This document shows, one piece after another, positions 22,405-33,988 of a DNA stretch of 64,000 nt. Under the pieces are notes generated by a model. It saw nothing but the letters and a program-made list of their open reading frames with translations, was not told where the DNA came from and did no database searches. The stretch's first letter is position 1. Each line of letters starts with the position of its first letter. Source of the stretch: Deroplatys truncata (taxonomy: Eukaryota; Arthropoda; Insecta; Mantodea; Mantidae); the NCBI GenBank assembly GCA_030765065.1, contig CM060990.1:277167341-277231340 (forward strand). Reading direction: 5' to 3'. The translations under genes were made by a program, and so were the position numbers.

Positions 22405-23621
22405 TGACGGCTGTCCCAGAAGTACCAGACCTAACAAAGAAAACACAAAAATTTGGGGGAAAAATTTTATTTCTCTACATAGTCTCCTTTCAGCTCGATA
22501 CACTTTTCCCAGCGATGTTTAATATCTTCGATACACTGTTTATAGTGAGAACCGTCGAGTTCTGCAAAATAGCCATCTACTACAAACTCCACCTCTTCAT
22601 TTTTGGCAAATCTTTTATCACCAAGCCATTTCTTATACTTTGGAAACACAAAATAATCAGAGCGGGCTAAGTCTGGTGAATAGGATGCATGAGGAAGCAG
22701 TTCGAACCGTAACTCATTGATTTTAGCCATGACGATAATGGATGTGTGAACTGGTGCATTCAAACAGAACTTTCTTTTTGGCTAAATGCGGCTGATTTTG
22801 CTTTATTCCATCATTCAAACGCTGCAATAAGTTTGTATAATACTCGCCATTGATTGCTTTTCCTTTTTGAAGATAATCAATGAAAATTATCCCACGTGCA
22901 TCCCAAAAGCAGACGCCATGATCTTGCTTGCAGATAGAACTGTCTTCGCTTTCTTTGGAACCGATTCTTGCCTTTCAATCCACTGTTTTGACTGCTCCAT
23001 TGCCTCAGGTGTGAAGTCATGGACCCATGTTTCATCCATGGTTATGAATCGACGCAAAAGTCGGTTTCATTGCAGCGAAACATCACCAAACACGATTGAA
23101 ACATCCTCAAGACGCTGCTTTTGTTTCATTGTGAGTAAACGCGGTACCCATCTTGCGCAGTGCTTTCTCATGTCTAAATTTTCAGTTAATGTGTGATATA
23201 CAGAATATTTGAAGTGCCTACGATGTTTGCTAGCTCAAGCAGCTTCAGTCAACGGTCATCCAATACCTATTTGTGGATTTTCTTCACAATTTCTAGCGTG
23301 GTTACCTCATTTGGTCAACCATTGCGATGTTCGTCTTGGCAGCTCGTATGGCTACGCTTAAACTCTGCTACCCAGTATTTTCTGTTGTAAACGAAGAAGC
23401 AGACTCACTCAGAATAGAATCTAGCTCAGCTTTAATATTAGTTGGACTACGATTTTTCAAATGAAAGTATTGTATCACATAACAATGGCCAGGTTTATCC
23501 ATGTTTACACATTCGCTGAGAGAGTTCACTATTAATGGGTGTCAAACAATTACTAACTAACGTAGCATCGTCAAACTTCAAACTTAAGCTTTATAAGGGT
23601 GGTACTTTCTACCATAGTCAT
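22405..23621 (-). mobile_element. Mariner element private to the left palindrome arm
   Basis: The ends TGACGGCTGTCCCAGAAGTA (left) and TGACTATGGTAGAAAGTACC (reverse complement of the right) share AGAAGTACC/AGAAAGTACC, and TA precedes the left end. The right edge is approximate. The transposase on the minus strand ends with the typical FAELDGSHYKQCIEDIKHRW...GDYVEK. The matching place in the right arm lacks it, so insertion followed the inverted duplication (or it was lost there). Confidence 0.8.
22467..23502 (-). pseudogene. Mariner transposase, broken
   Basis: Starts MDKPGHCYVIQYFHLKNRSP (ATG at 23500-23502), then SPTNIKAELDSILSESA of the first helix-turn-helix, with a stretch near 23.0 kb that includes WMKHGSMTSH-like residues of the first catalytic block in shifted frames. 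The open C-terminal part (22467-22763) has HASYSPDLARSDYFVFPKYK, including the third catalytic Asp. Length matches the usual 345 residues or so. Several stops and frame changes are present. Confidence 0.78.
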
Positions 23622-24261
23622 GTGTTTGAAACAACAACCAATATATACGTTTGTTCGGGTACTTATGCGACTGCCCTCCTACCTGGATCGATTAACATAT
23701 GAACTTTCAATGCTCCTGATCCCCCGCACACAGGAGATTCATAGCAGAATAGCAAGCTAGCTCATTATAACATTTTTCTCTATGCACCAAGTTTTAAAAA
23801 AGAACGATTCTTCAAAATCCGTCCACATGTATCGTATCTTCCGAGTGTAATATGTGAATAATTATGTTTCTCATAAGCCGGGTGTAACGTTCCTCCAGAA
23901 CAATGACTGATACTTAAAAACTCTCAAAGGAATTAAAATGTATACGCAGATGCTAATGGGCGAACAAATTAAAAGCCATTGAATTAAATTAATAACATTC
24001 CAATATTTATATACCTCGAAGCTATGTTTCAGACCTTTCGGATGTGACTCACACACGTCAAAAAGCAACCTCGCTACACTTTGGACACGAATTGTTACGT
24101 TGGTTACGTTTTTAGCTACGTTGGTTACGTTTTGCTATACATCTAGATGATCAGGTTAATCCGGTTAGGTTAGGTTGGCCTAGAATAGGTAAGGTTAGGA
24201 AAGTTGATCAGAGGAGGCACGCCCCAGGAGAATGGAACGGGTTAGAATACGTTAGGAAGTT

Positions 24262-24410
24262 GCCAAACGAAGCGACGTGGCACCCTTATAATGCTGGTGG
24301 CTCACATTCGAGAGGTTCTGGGTTCAGTCCCCAGTGAACGCCTTGCAACGTGATCGGTTAGGATAGGATAGATTAGGAAAGTTGATCAGCCGAGGCGCGC
24401 CTATAAGGCC
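24262..24410 (+). mobile_element. tRNA-headed SINE, left copy at the palindrome centre
   Basis: A tRNA-like head (GCGACGTGGCACCCTTATAA, then CTCACATTCGAGAGG) with a B-box-like GGGTTCAGTCCCC at 24320-24332, followed by a body with AACGTGATCGGTTAGGATAG. It is one of a head-to-head pair mirrored across the centre of the giant inverted repeat. Confidence 0.65.
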
Positions 24411-24449
24411 AGCCATTCGGACTGCCCTGCGGCCATGTTAACAAAGCTG

Positions 24450-24582
24450 AGCAACTTTCTTAACCTAACATAACTTATCCTAATCTAACCGGATCACGTT
24501 GTAAAGCGTTCGCTGGGGATCGAACACAGCACCTCCCAAATGTGAGTCACAAGCGTTACCACGGTGCCACCTCGCTTCTTTT
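24450..24582 (-). mobile_element. tRNA-headed SINE, right copy at the palindrome centre
   Basis: The minus strand reads GCGAGGTGGCACCGTGGTAA (A-box region), then GTGACTCACATTTGGGAGG and the B-box-like GTTCGATCCCC, then AACGTGATCCGGTTAGATTA. It is a mirror partner of the copy at 24262-24410, so the SINE was present when the arms were duplicated. Confidence 0.65.
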
Positions 24583-24884
24583 GACAACCTTCTAATCTAA
24601 ATTTTCTTCCTACGGGCGCGCCTCTACAGATCAAAATTTGCATCCTAACCTAATCTATACTAGCCCAACCTAACCGGGTGACGCCTGATCACCAAGAATT
24701 ATAGCAAAATATAATCAACGTATTTAAGGCAACCAAACATACATAACCAATGTAATCAGGCGTAACCATTCGTATCCAAAAGGTAGTGATCTGACACATT
24801 GCCAACCCCTACGACTCACATTCGGAAGCTCTTTAACATGCTTCCAAATAAATAAATATTGGAATGTTATTAATTTAATTCATT

Positions 24885-24956
24885 AGATTTTAATTTGTTT
24901 GCCCATTCGTGTCTGCGTGTAGATTTTAATTTGTTTGCCCATTCGTGTCTGCGTGT
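24885..24956 (+). repeat. Perfect 36-bp tandem duplication
   Basis: AGATTTTAATTTGTTTGCCC and the following 16 bases occur twice without change, and a third unit starts at 24957 before diverging. The left arm has a single version near 23.9 kb, so this is a recent local duplication in the right arm. Confidence 0.85.
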
Positions 24957-27900
24957 AGATTTTAATTTCTTTGAGAGTTTTTTAAGTATGGGTCATTGCG
25001 CTGGAGGAACGTTAAACCAGGCTTCTGAGCAATAATTTTTCATACATTACACTCGGAAGAATACGGTTCGTTAAGTGCTGTACATGTGATCGGATTTTAA
25101 AGAATCGTCCTTTGTCAAGACTTAAGATGCATAGCGGAAGGTGTTATAAAGGGATGCCTTGCTGTCCTGCAATTGAATCTCCTGTGTGCGGAGTATCAGG
25201 AGCATTGAAAGTTCATATGTTAATCGATTCAGCTATAATTAAACAATTTACCGAATACAGTGAAAATTGAATATTTAGTCATTTACCGTCACCAAATGTC
25301 ACCTATGGTAATGATAATTCAGTGATATCTATGCCTGCAAATCGGAATAGATGGCTAAATATGCCAAGGTTACTCATCGCATCCAGGGACGCCGGCAATG
25401 ACAACCTTACGCAAGAGATTGAAAGTATTACAAGCCAGCCGAATGCATCTAAAGTTATAGCATCAAAGTCATACAAAATAGTGCTACTGGACTTCCTCGG
25501 GATTTAACAAAAACTTTAAAATACATTCTGAGTGTCCTCAACTTATACTCTAAAAGGGGTTAACCAGACATAGAACTGCTTATTTTTACATCCTAAAGTG
25601 TTTACTGCACCTCACCTTCTCATGTGATGCAATAGATTGTATAATTGAATGTGTAGAAAGTCTAAATTATCACCATTGTTTTTGGGAAATGCCTGCAAGG
25701 AGGGTTTTTGTGAAGGGTTGTAATAGGATAATTTTCAGATAAATAATTTTGGTTTAATTTCCATAATGCTTTATCAGTGTGATTATACATATCAATCGTT
25801 CACCCTCCACACTGTCCTGCTCCATGTAGACTGGATGTTCTGCCTTATAGAATTAATTTATTTTAGTGTTGGATGTAGTTGTCATATTATAGGTTGATGC
25901 TCCCACTATGTGAGAGGGGTTTACAAATGTCAAGTATAAGGGAGCGATTCTCCACCCTCTACTTTCGAATGTAGGGCATCTTCAATGAATAGGAAGACCA
26001 TGCGGGCATTGTTGTGGATCCCTCTTTTATCCGCGCTTCTGCTTTTTCTAGGCTGTCTCGTTCTGACTCTTATTTCGCTCCCACCTTGTACCGCTGTAAC
26101 GTATATATTCGGATTATTTGCAGCTTGTTGGAAGTATCTGCTTTAAGACACAGATTTATTTTCCGCATTAAGGGCTGAGTGAAACGTTGAAAAGACTATT
26201 ACAATATATATTCCTTTTTCATTTTAATATCACTATGCTCAATTTAGTTGAACGCTATGCTAGTATACAGTTAATCAAGCATTTGTGGGCTCAAAGGTTG
26301 TATCTCTACATGGAACATTGGTATATCAATGAATTATTTCCGCAGACCTCCACAGGGACAAAAGACAGTTCACACGTCTTAAACCTGCCGGCTATTACTA
26401 TCCCGTGGAATAGCTATTGAAAATTCTCAGGTACTACTTTCAGATACTCGGCTGTTAGAGCGGAATATCTTGTTGGAAGAAAGACCTGGTTTTCACCCAG
26501 GGTTAGCTACGGCTCTGGGCCCGTATTTCGTATCAACTTTTTTCCCTTTATATTATATATTTCTCGCCAGGATCCTGTAGCCTTTCGCTGGGTGGAAAGA
26601 TACCCTTCTCGGTCAGTACTTTAAGTCTGTTTGCTAAACTCCTTGCAATAGAAATAACCCATATGATTTATTAGTTTAGTATTTCATGAAAAAACCTATT
26701 CGTTTATATGAATTTATTATTAACATTTCCTTACATATTCAAGTACGGATAAGTAGAATGGCTCGCAAGTGAGCTCCATTAAGTATGCCATTTTTATTTC
26801 AATTTATTATATTTCTGCTTTATTAGGCTGGTTATAATGATTATTAATACAATGCAACCATTTCCTTCATTAGAGTGGCTGATTTTATGGAATCTATATA
26901 CTGTAGAATTCGCTGAACTCAGTGAGTATTATTATTATTAGTATTATTATTAGCTATCGGCATGAGAATATTATTTTTTGGTTTTTAAGATGAAATAGCT
27001 ATACATGTCAAGGAACTGTCACACTCTAGACATTACCTGTATGCTAATCGCTTTAGCCTAGAAGAAGTAAAGCTCACGCCTATTTTGCTTCAGGTGTATA
27101 CACCACGAACTCTTATTAATTGATGGTCTTATATGAAACCTGCTATTCAAGACTGTACAGTAAGGGACATATATTTTAAATAAAAAGTGGATTTGTATTT
27201 AAAACCTACTATGCTTTTCGGTGAATTGAAGTAGTGGCTTCCAGCGAAGACAAGTTGTATGCATTTTTTGCTTAGCGCAATATTCACAGGAGTAGAGCTT
27301 GTATCCTAGCGATACAGTGGGGTTTTCGGATGAAAAAAACAGATTCGTTTATACCCCCTAACCGGTCCAGCTGTCGCCCTCCTACATCCCTTTACGTGTA
27401 AAGCATTGCTTCCTACGGTCACGTCGCGTGTACTTAAGAGGGTGGGGCATGAGGGAAGAGGGAGTCGTATTTTTAAACATTTCCACTTGAAAGAAATGGA
27501 TTTGTCTTGTTCACTCTTGTACATATTCGGAGAAACTCTACTATGCAAGTACTCAGTTTATAGCGTATTCTGTGTATATGTCGTTGCGCGAAGGAGCCAG
27601 GGAACTTTATATTTTAAGGTTTTAATGTCCATTAATGATATTCTGTGTAGTGGAGTAATTAGCATTACAAAGCAGACTCCAAATGCATTTTGTAAACCAT
27701 TGGACCATGAAGTTGCACAAGGACTCTTTTCAGTGGAATCGGGACAGCTGAAACATGTAGGTATAACTCTTATTATACAACTCTGTGTCATATAGGATGC
27801 AAAATTAATGTATGGTTGAGATATGACCAAGTTGCGCCACCGCCTAAACTCGTGACTGCCTTTTTTGGCAGAAATTTATAATCAAACCGGGAAGCTTCTG

Positions 27901-28249
27901 GTGTTAAAATTCACATGAATCTCTCCGACCGCTCCTCTACAACGATTCCTAGAATTCTTATTAGATCTTTTCTATGCGTCAGGGATTCATTGTAACGGTA
28001 TAGGTTATCTAGGACTGACAGAAATATATAATTCCATTATCCCAACTATGGGGTTGTCTTTTGCCAGTTTTACATTTGTGATGCTACATTTTATACAGGT
28101 CCACTTTATTTTTAGAATGCTTCAAATAGTTTTATTCCATGTAGTGCGCACCTTTTGAACAAGCTCTTTCATGAATTATATATTTTGCTGGTTTGTTCTT
28201 TGTTATGAGATGAACATTATGTTTTAGCCAATAAATTATATAATGCACA

Positions 28250-28252
<3 letters not shown>

Positions 28253-28280
<28 letters not shown>

Positions 28281-28281
28281 G
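28253..28281 (+). repeat. (ATT)n microsatellite in right arm
   Basis: ATT run that mirrors the AAT run at 19.56 kb in the left arm. Confidence 0.8.
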
Positions 28282-28469
28282 TCTAACATAACAGTGTTTC
28301 TATTTGTTTGCCTGGTGAGTGTCATTCGGTGACATTTGTTTCGTTACCACTGGAAAGTTAAAGTTAAAGGTATAAACATTCAATTATTATTATTATTGTT
28401 GTTGTTGTTCGTGTGCATGTATGAACGTCATATCTCAAAGACACGAGGCCCTTTTATTAGCATACCATA

Positions 28470-29200
28470 GCATACGTGTTTTCCCGTGGTTAGTAGGCGA
28501 ATTCTGGGCGATTTCTTATCCACCGCGAATGCATATCTCTGCAATGTATAGGTCAATTGGGTATTTCACTTCATAATCACGCTGATGCTATTCAGAAACC
28601 TGACCAGAATCTTCAGTACCTTTTAGTGAATGCCAGATACCTTTCTGAAGGTCTAAACTTTCTAGAAACAAATTAGACCACTGAAAAAATTATGTATATA
28701 TTTTTGTCAACCGAGGGAGCACCTCTCCACTTTAAATAAATCTGATGTGTTACTTTCACATTACCCTCTCTATCCTCTATCGCTCATTAGTGGGCACACC
28801 AATTATTTTTTACGCCAAGCTTATTTTCCTCTCGCATTCGCGAGGCTGGGTTCGATCCCCTTCGACCATTCACGCTGACATTAAGTTTTCGCGGTTTTCC
28901 CAGGTCTGTAGGCGAATGCAAGCAGTTTAGCGTTGCGCTACAGTCCTTAAACATTCATGTGCATTATTAAATTTTTATTTTGACTCTAGTAGAACTACTT
29001 CAGATTGCCTTCAAGGACTTACAAGTCAATGTCTTGGGTCAGTATCCTAAGAAGGGACAGACAAGCTTCGAATCATATCAGTATGGTTGGTAAGCACAAT
29101 GTCTTTTATGCAGGTGAGGATATATGGTATGAATTGCAGTGATAATGTTGGGGTAGGTAAATTCGAGGGTTCAGCTTCAAACCTCTATGAAATGCTTACG
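28470..29200. other. Insertion of about 740 bp in the right palindrome arm
   Basis: It interrupts the arm between two versions of a TCAAAGACAC.AGG motif that is single in the left arm, so part of the flank is duplicated. Inside, 28.83-28.94 kb resembles the SINE-B head (CTCGCATTCGCGAGG, GGGTTCGATCCCC, then GGCGAATGC). No protein recognised. Confidence 0.5.
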
Positions 29201-29399
29201 TTGCGTAGAATTTCAAAGACACCAGGTCCATTTATTAATATAATCGGGTATATATACATATATAGGTCATGCGTCTTACAAAAATGCCTCACCAGATGCT
29301 TCCCTTTCTGTGTGGGAGGCGTATGTTTTGACCAAATTTCTGTAAGTTTAATATGCAAATAAGTTTTATTTATTTTGTGTGCTCATGAAGTAATTGCGG

Positions 29400-31180
29400 T
29401 ATACCGGTACATTAGTTTTCAGCTTCTAATAGCTCTCCTATGCAATAATGCTTATTTCTGCTTAAGCTTTTAGCCTTTAATGTGAAGTGTAAAGTAGAAC
29501 ATTTATTGCTGTTTTTTCCGTGTCCAGCTATTCTGCGGGTCTATTTATTTCCTAGCATCTAAATCACTGTTCTCTGAATGTTTATTTACCTTAGGGTTTA
29601 CTGCGAATCTACCAACTATTTACATTCCCTCTTATTTTTTTATATGGTAGCTAATATTAAATAGAATTACTAGTGTCTATTATGATTATTATTATTGTGA
29701 AACAGCCTATTCATATTTTTCTCAGTTCAGGTCAGGGAAAAGAATGCCTGGTGGGATGGTGATTATTCCGGTAATGAAAAATGTTTAAAAACGATCAGCA
29801 AATAGGTGTGCATTTTATTTATCATATTATTTTCTCAGATATTTGATATTTAAATAGAATTATAGGTCTATATTTTCATGTAAAGGCAGTTTGAGGTGAG
29901 GATATTTTCTTGAGAATCTTCGTATTGCATCCTTAGCTGAACAAGCTGACTTAAATGTCATTATAAATATTTTTCCGAACTTTCATTTGTATCGAAGGCA
30001 TTTGTGTGTGTTGTGATTGTAATCCTTTTTACTATTTTCGATACTCAATATGATATAGGTAAATCATAATACCCAATGTTTTAATATTCAAGGGCAATTT
30101 GTCTTCTGTTTTTTCTCTTCCGGGTTTGTTGGTACCATCGTGTCGCTTAGTTATCTTGCGTGTTTAAGAGAGATAGGTATTTATTTTTTGAAGGATCGAC
30201 TAATATTCTGCGTTTAAAAGAAATGACTGTATTATACACCCCTCGTTCTGAAATATTCTTTTCGATTGCTCGCTCTAACACGTATATATTAGTTAGAGAG
30301 GATAAAACGTTCCATTCAAATATTTCGATATCGTGATTTCACCAAAGATACGTGTTTTGAGGTCCTCCGAATCTAGAAAAATATTTTTCCGTGTGCGCAT
30401 GTGTCTGAGGGTGTCCGTCTGCATGTCTGTGAACAGTATAACTCAAAAACGAAAAGCTAGGTGGATACCAAGCTTGGTAATTAATTTCAGTATGTTCCGA
30501 AGATGTGACACGATGATTTTGAAGAATATTCATCACTCTTAACTATCCTTTTTATGGAGCATTCTTCGACAATGCTTGATTTTTCTGAAAAGGATTCTAA
30601 CGATTTTGATTAAACAAATGTCAAAGTACCATACATTAAAGCCATTTACATGGAATATAAATCATTTATCTTGAATTTTGGGGGGATATCCTGTGAAACC
30701 TTCATTAGAGAAGAATTTTGTATAATCTTATATAACTGGTAAAGATAAGGGATAGGCGAAAACAAAATGTAGATCTCTTTATTTCTGAGATACTTATTTC
30801 TTATTAAAGATTCGAATTGTTCATTACATGGCCATTCTCTTAAAGTCCTTTCAACATCCAGCCGTTTGTCGCGTATGCGTGGAATCAGTATGGAATTTTA
30901 AGGCTAGCATATAGCACCAGATTCTTAATCGCTTGGCTATCGCTGTTCCCTTTGTATCGCTTTATAATAGCGTATTGAGTACAACCCTTTATAGAACGCT
31001 TAATTACAATAATCGATTCAATGGTATGCAATGTTCAATGTTGGTAACCCGCAAAGTTCGTCACAATACTATATTTACATTACCGAATTGGAATAGGAGG
31101 CTAGCAATACAAAAAATCTAATGACAGCATGGGATTCACCAGAAAATATTATTTCAATTTGATACAAGGCACGCCAATGT
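29400..31180. other. Insertion or replacement of about 1.8 kb in the right palindrome arm
   Basis: Not matched by the left arm, which has about 170 unrelated bases here. Mostly AT-rich with no coding character. It contains at about 30.33-30.64 kb a copy of a dispersed module also seen at 53.9 and 55.2 kb. Termini and target duplication were not recognised. Confidence 0.45.
30330..30640 (+). repeat. Dispersed module, copy 1
   Basis: Shares in order with the modules at 53.9-54.2 and 55.26-55.5 kb: a GTCTGTGAACA.TATAA.TC.AAA..AAAA region, a phrase on the pattern ACC.A.CTTG.T, a GATGTGACA-like block, and the ending TTCTGAAAAGGATTCTAACGATTTTGATTAA (pattern only; TCTAA.GATTTTGATTAAA is the clearest match). 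Non-coding. Confidence 0.5.
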
Positions 31181-31317
31181 AGCGTCATTTTTCTCGATTT
31201 GATTAACGGCTAATTAACCCTTTCGATAAAAATAATTCGCGGCGCACATAGCACCAATTCAATGGCATAAAGCGATTCACCGGGGCAGCATAGATAGGAG
31301 GCACCTGGCCACGTTTG

Positions 31318-32165
31318 CGCTTATATAGGAGAGATAGGGAAAACGAGGGTAGATTCTAGGTTGGGAGAGCGTTCAAGGAGGAAAGTGCATTTATATAGGA
31401 GAGACAGGGAAAACGAGGGGATATCCTAAGTAGAGCAGGGCCTGAAGGAGGAGGAATGCACTTTATATGAGAGAGGTAGGGAATACGCAGTAAGGTGCTA
31501 GGCGACAGAGATTGAGGAGTAGAGTAAGGTTTATATGGGAAATATACGGAAAACGGGGAGAGATGTTAGGATAGACAGAGGCTGAAGGAGAGGGACTGCA
31601 CTTTATATGAGAGAGGTAGGGAATACGCGGGAAAGTGTTAGGCTAGACAGAGGTTGAGGAGTAGAGTATGGTTTATATGGGAAAGATAGGGATACACGGA
31701 GAGATACTAGGCTAGACAGATGCTGAAGGAGGAGATAGGGAAAACATGGAGAGATGCTAGGCTGAAAGGGTTAAAGGGAGAATGTGTTTTATATGAGAGA
31801 GATAGGAAACCGAGGAGAGGTATTAGGCTAGGAAGGGTTGAATGGTAGAGCATGCGTTTATACGGGAAAGAGAGGGAAAACGTGGAGAGATGATAGACTA
31901 GACAGATGATGGAGGGGAATACGCTTCATATGTGAGAGGTAGGGAATACGAGGAGAGGTGCTAGGCTAGACAAAGGTTGAGGAGTATAGTATGCGTTTAT
32001 ATGGGAAAGATAGGGAAAACGTGGAGAGGTGATAGGCAAGACAGATGCTGAAGGAGGGAATACGCTTTATTGTATAGGATGGCATCGAGGAGAAGTGCTA
32101 GGCTAGACAGAGGTTGAGGAGTAGAGTATGCGTTTATATGGCAAAGATAGGGAAATCGAGGAGAG
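31318..32165 (+). repeat. Minisatellite of about 70 bp, alternating two unit types
   Basis: About 12 units, each beginning TTTATATRRGARAGRTAGGG, followed by AAAACG.GGAGAG or AATACGCGG.A and ending in a GGCTAGACAGAG.TTGAGGAG-like segment. The first units start at 31.32, 31.39, 31.46 and 31.53 kb (68-72 bp apart). Two unit types (GAGAGAGGTAGGGAATACG and GGGAAAGATAGGGAAAACG) tend to alternate, giving a 140-bp higher-order repeat. It starts just outside the palindrome's right edge. Confidence 0.8.
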
Positions 32166-32224
32166 AAGCTAGGGAGGCTAAGGTTGGCGCATGTATTATG
32201 TTCAGTCTTCTCCAGGAGAGCACC

Positions 32225-32950
32225 ATGCAACATTCAGCAGGTGAATAGATTCCATGGTTTGGATGCATCATAGCTTCGTATGATTTCACAGGTAATTCAG
32301 GCAGTATGGATTGTATTTAGGTTAATTCAGGTAGCATCACAGGTATTTAGGGTAATTCAGGTAGTATCATAGGGTGCGACAGATTCCGGAGGGGTGGATA
32401 TAGCATAGTTCCGTAGGATTTCAAAAGTAATTCAGATAGTATCGTAGGTATTTGGTATAATTCAAGTATCGTAGGTGTTTAGAGTAATTCAGCTAGTATC
32501 ACAGGAGGATAGATTCCAGGGAATGGGCGCATCATAGTTGAGTATGATTTCACAGGTAATTCAGTTAATATCGTAGGTATTTAGGGTAATTCAGATAATA
32601 TCATGGGCAGACAGATTTCAGGAGTTGGGTGTAGCATAGTTTCGTTTGATTTCACAGGTAATTCAGGTAGTATCATTGGTATTTAGGATAATCTGGTATC
32701 ACAGGTGTTCGTGATAATTTCGATCAGCGATTTGTATCCCAGCCATTTAAGGTAATTGCAGGTGATTCAGGTAGTACCAAATTTAACCGGTATTTCATGT
32801 AGTATCATTGATATTTAGGAAAAACTCCGCTAGTATCGCAGGTGTACGTTCTTATTTCGAGCAGCGATTCGTACCAGAGATATTTAAGGTAATTTCGCAT
32901 AATTCAGGTAGTATGACAGGTATTTAAGTCATATTAATAGATAATTCCGA
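32225..32950 (+). repeat. AATTCAGGTAGTATC tandem repeat block
   Basis: A short unit of 35-40 bp (GGTATTTAGGGTAATTCAGG then TAGTATCAYAG) is repeated about 15 times. Every 130-150 bases it is interrupted by a longer segment with GACAGATTCC.GG and ATAGTT.CGTATGATTTCACAG, making a nested higher-order array. Distinct from the neighbouring 70-bp minisatellite. Confidence 0.75.
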
Positions 32951-33429
32951 TAATATTACAGCTATTTATGGTATTATAGAGAGTAATACAATTCTTTATA
33001 AACATTTCTTATTTAATGGTACAACTTTTATATACTTTTTTTCTAAATCTTATAAACTCTTAATATGTTAAACAGCTGTTAGTGTGTTTATCACTGTTAG
33101 TGTGTGAGACGGAGAGGGTTAAACAGTGAGGGTATATAGAAGTAGTATAAACTAACCCATTCGCATGGTTGAGGAGGTATTATAACGTTTTAGTCAGCTT
33201 TATTGTTTTATATGGTTACGTTTTTTGTCCAAGTGTAGCAGCTTTATCAGTTAATCATTGTTTCATTAGACAAGGATTGTAAGGGTAGATGTCTCTGCGC
33301 TTTTATCTAGACTTGAGACTAACACTAGGATTTGCTCCTAATGGCAGGGTTAACGCCTCCCCTTCCATCTTCTTCTTCTATCTTCACCAGGTGTCTGCCA
33401 GGTGTATACACATCACATAGGCAAACTTC
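32951..33429. other. Spacer between tandem repeats and polymerase fossil
   Basis: AT-rich DNA with a short repeat of CTGTTAGTGTGT (near 33.08-33.10 kb). No gene seen. Confidence 0.4.
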
Positions 33430-33988
33430 CATATTTTTTTTTCAAATTGTAGACTACGAGAAATTCATCATCTTCAGGTTACATTCTTTTAAGCGCTGTT
33501 TGTCATACGGCAATGTCCATACGTATATGTTAGTTTTTCCATCCTCGGCAATAACTCTTTTATCATCGAAAGGATTTAATGTGAATTTATTCACTTGTAC
33601 TGCGGTAAGAGCATGCTCTCGTGCCTGGATGAGATTTATAGGTGTTCTTATTATTTCTCTGGTTTTAAGACAGTCTGTATAGCTGTCAAACGTAATGTAC
33701 TGCTTAATAGCACTCGTTTATAACCAGCCGTGTACCCATACGATTACGCAGGTTCTCCATAGTTTTTCCAAACATGACGTTGTTAAAGAGTTTGTAGAGG
33801 TCCTTCTCGAAATCACATGCAGTCTGTTGTTAAATTTCACACGAGGCTTTAACCACTAAGACTGCCGGAATTGTAGCCCACGATGGATTTTACTCAAACG
33901 TAACCCATGATTAAGAGTGTGCTTAAAAGTCATGTAATGTACTACATACTTCTTTCGAGGTCCAAGATGAGGTATCAATTTCTTTGTA

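Larger units (their letters stand above)
18940..24430 (+). repeat. Left arm of giant inverted repeat (palindrome)
   Basis: Reads as the reverse complement of 24431-31283. Anchor pairs: CCGATGAATCTATTTATGCC near 18.94 kb with its partner near 31.27 kb; TTATCGAAAGGGTTAATTAG with CTAATTAACCCTTTCGATAA; ACACGTAAAGGAATGTAGGA (20.48 kb) with its partner at 27.38 kb; GGCGTCCCTGGATGCGATGA (22.24 kb) with TCATCGCATCCAGGGACGCC (25.38 kb). A 160-base stretch compared by eye is about 84% identical. The arm carries a mariner (22405-23621) missing from the other arm. Indels are not multiples of three, so no shared protein is conserved. Confidence 0.85.
24431..31283 (-). repeat. Right arm of giant inverted repeat (palindrome)
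   Basis: Partner of the left arm, meeting it with only a few tens of bases of loop near 24.43 kb. Extra DNA absent from the left arm: about 250 bases near 26.87-27.12 kb, about 740 bases at 28.47-29.20 kb, and about 1.8 kb at 29.40-31.18 kb, which replaces about 170 bases. Subtracting private insertions leaves about 4.3 kb of matching sequence per arm. Confidence 0.85.

Noticed and set aside
22344-23390. Plus-strand frames of 65-109 codons
   Set aside because: They are antisense shadows of the minus-strand mariner transposase.
24160-24720. TTAGG-like motifs (GGTTAGGTTAGGTTGG and mirror) suggesting an interstitial telomere
   Set aside because: Only two or three TTAGG units per side. AACCTAACC runs are common in arthropod SINE bodies, and the motif lies in SINE flank mirrored by the palindrome.
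18940-31283. The giant inverted repeat as terminal repeats of the neighbouring polymerase-bearing element
   Set aside because: The arms meet each other with almost no interior, and the polymerase lies outside both, so they cannot be its terminal repeats.
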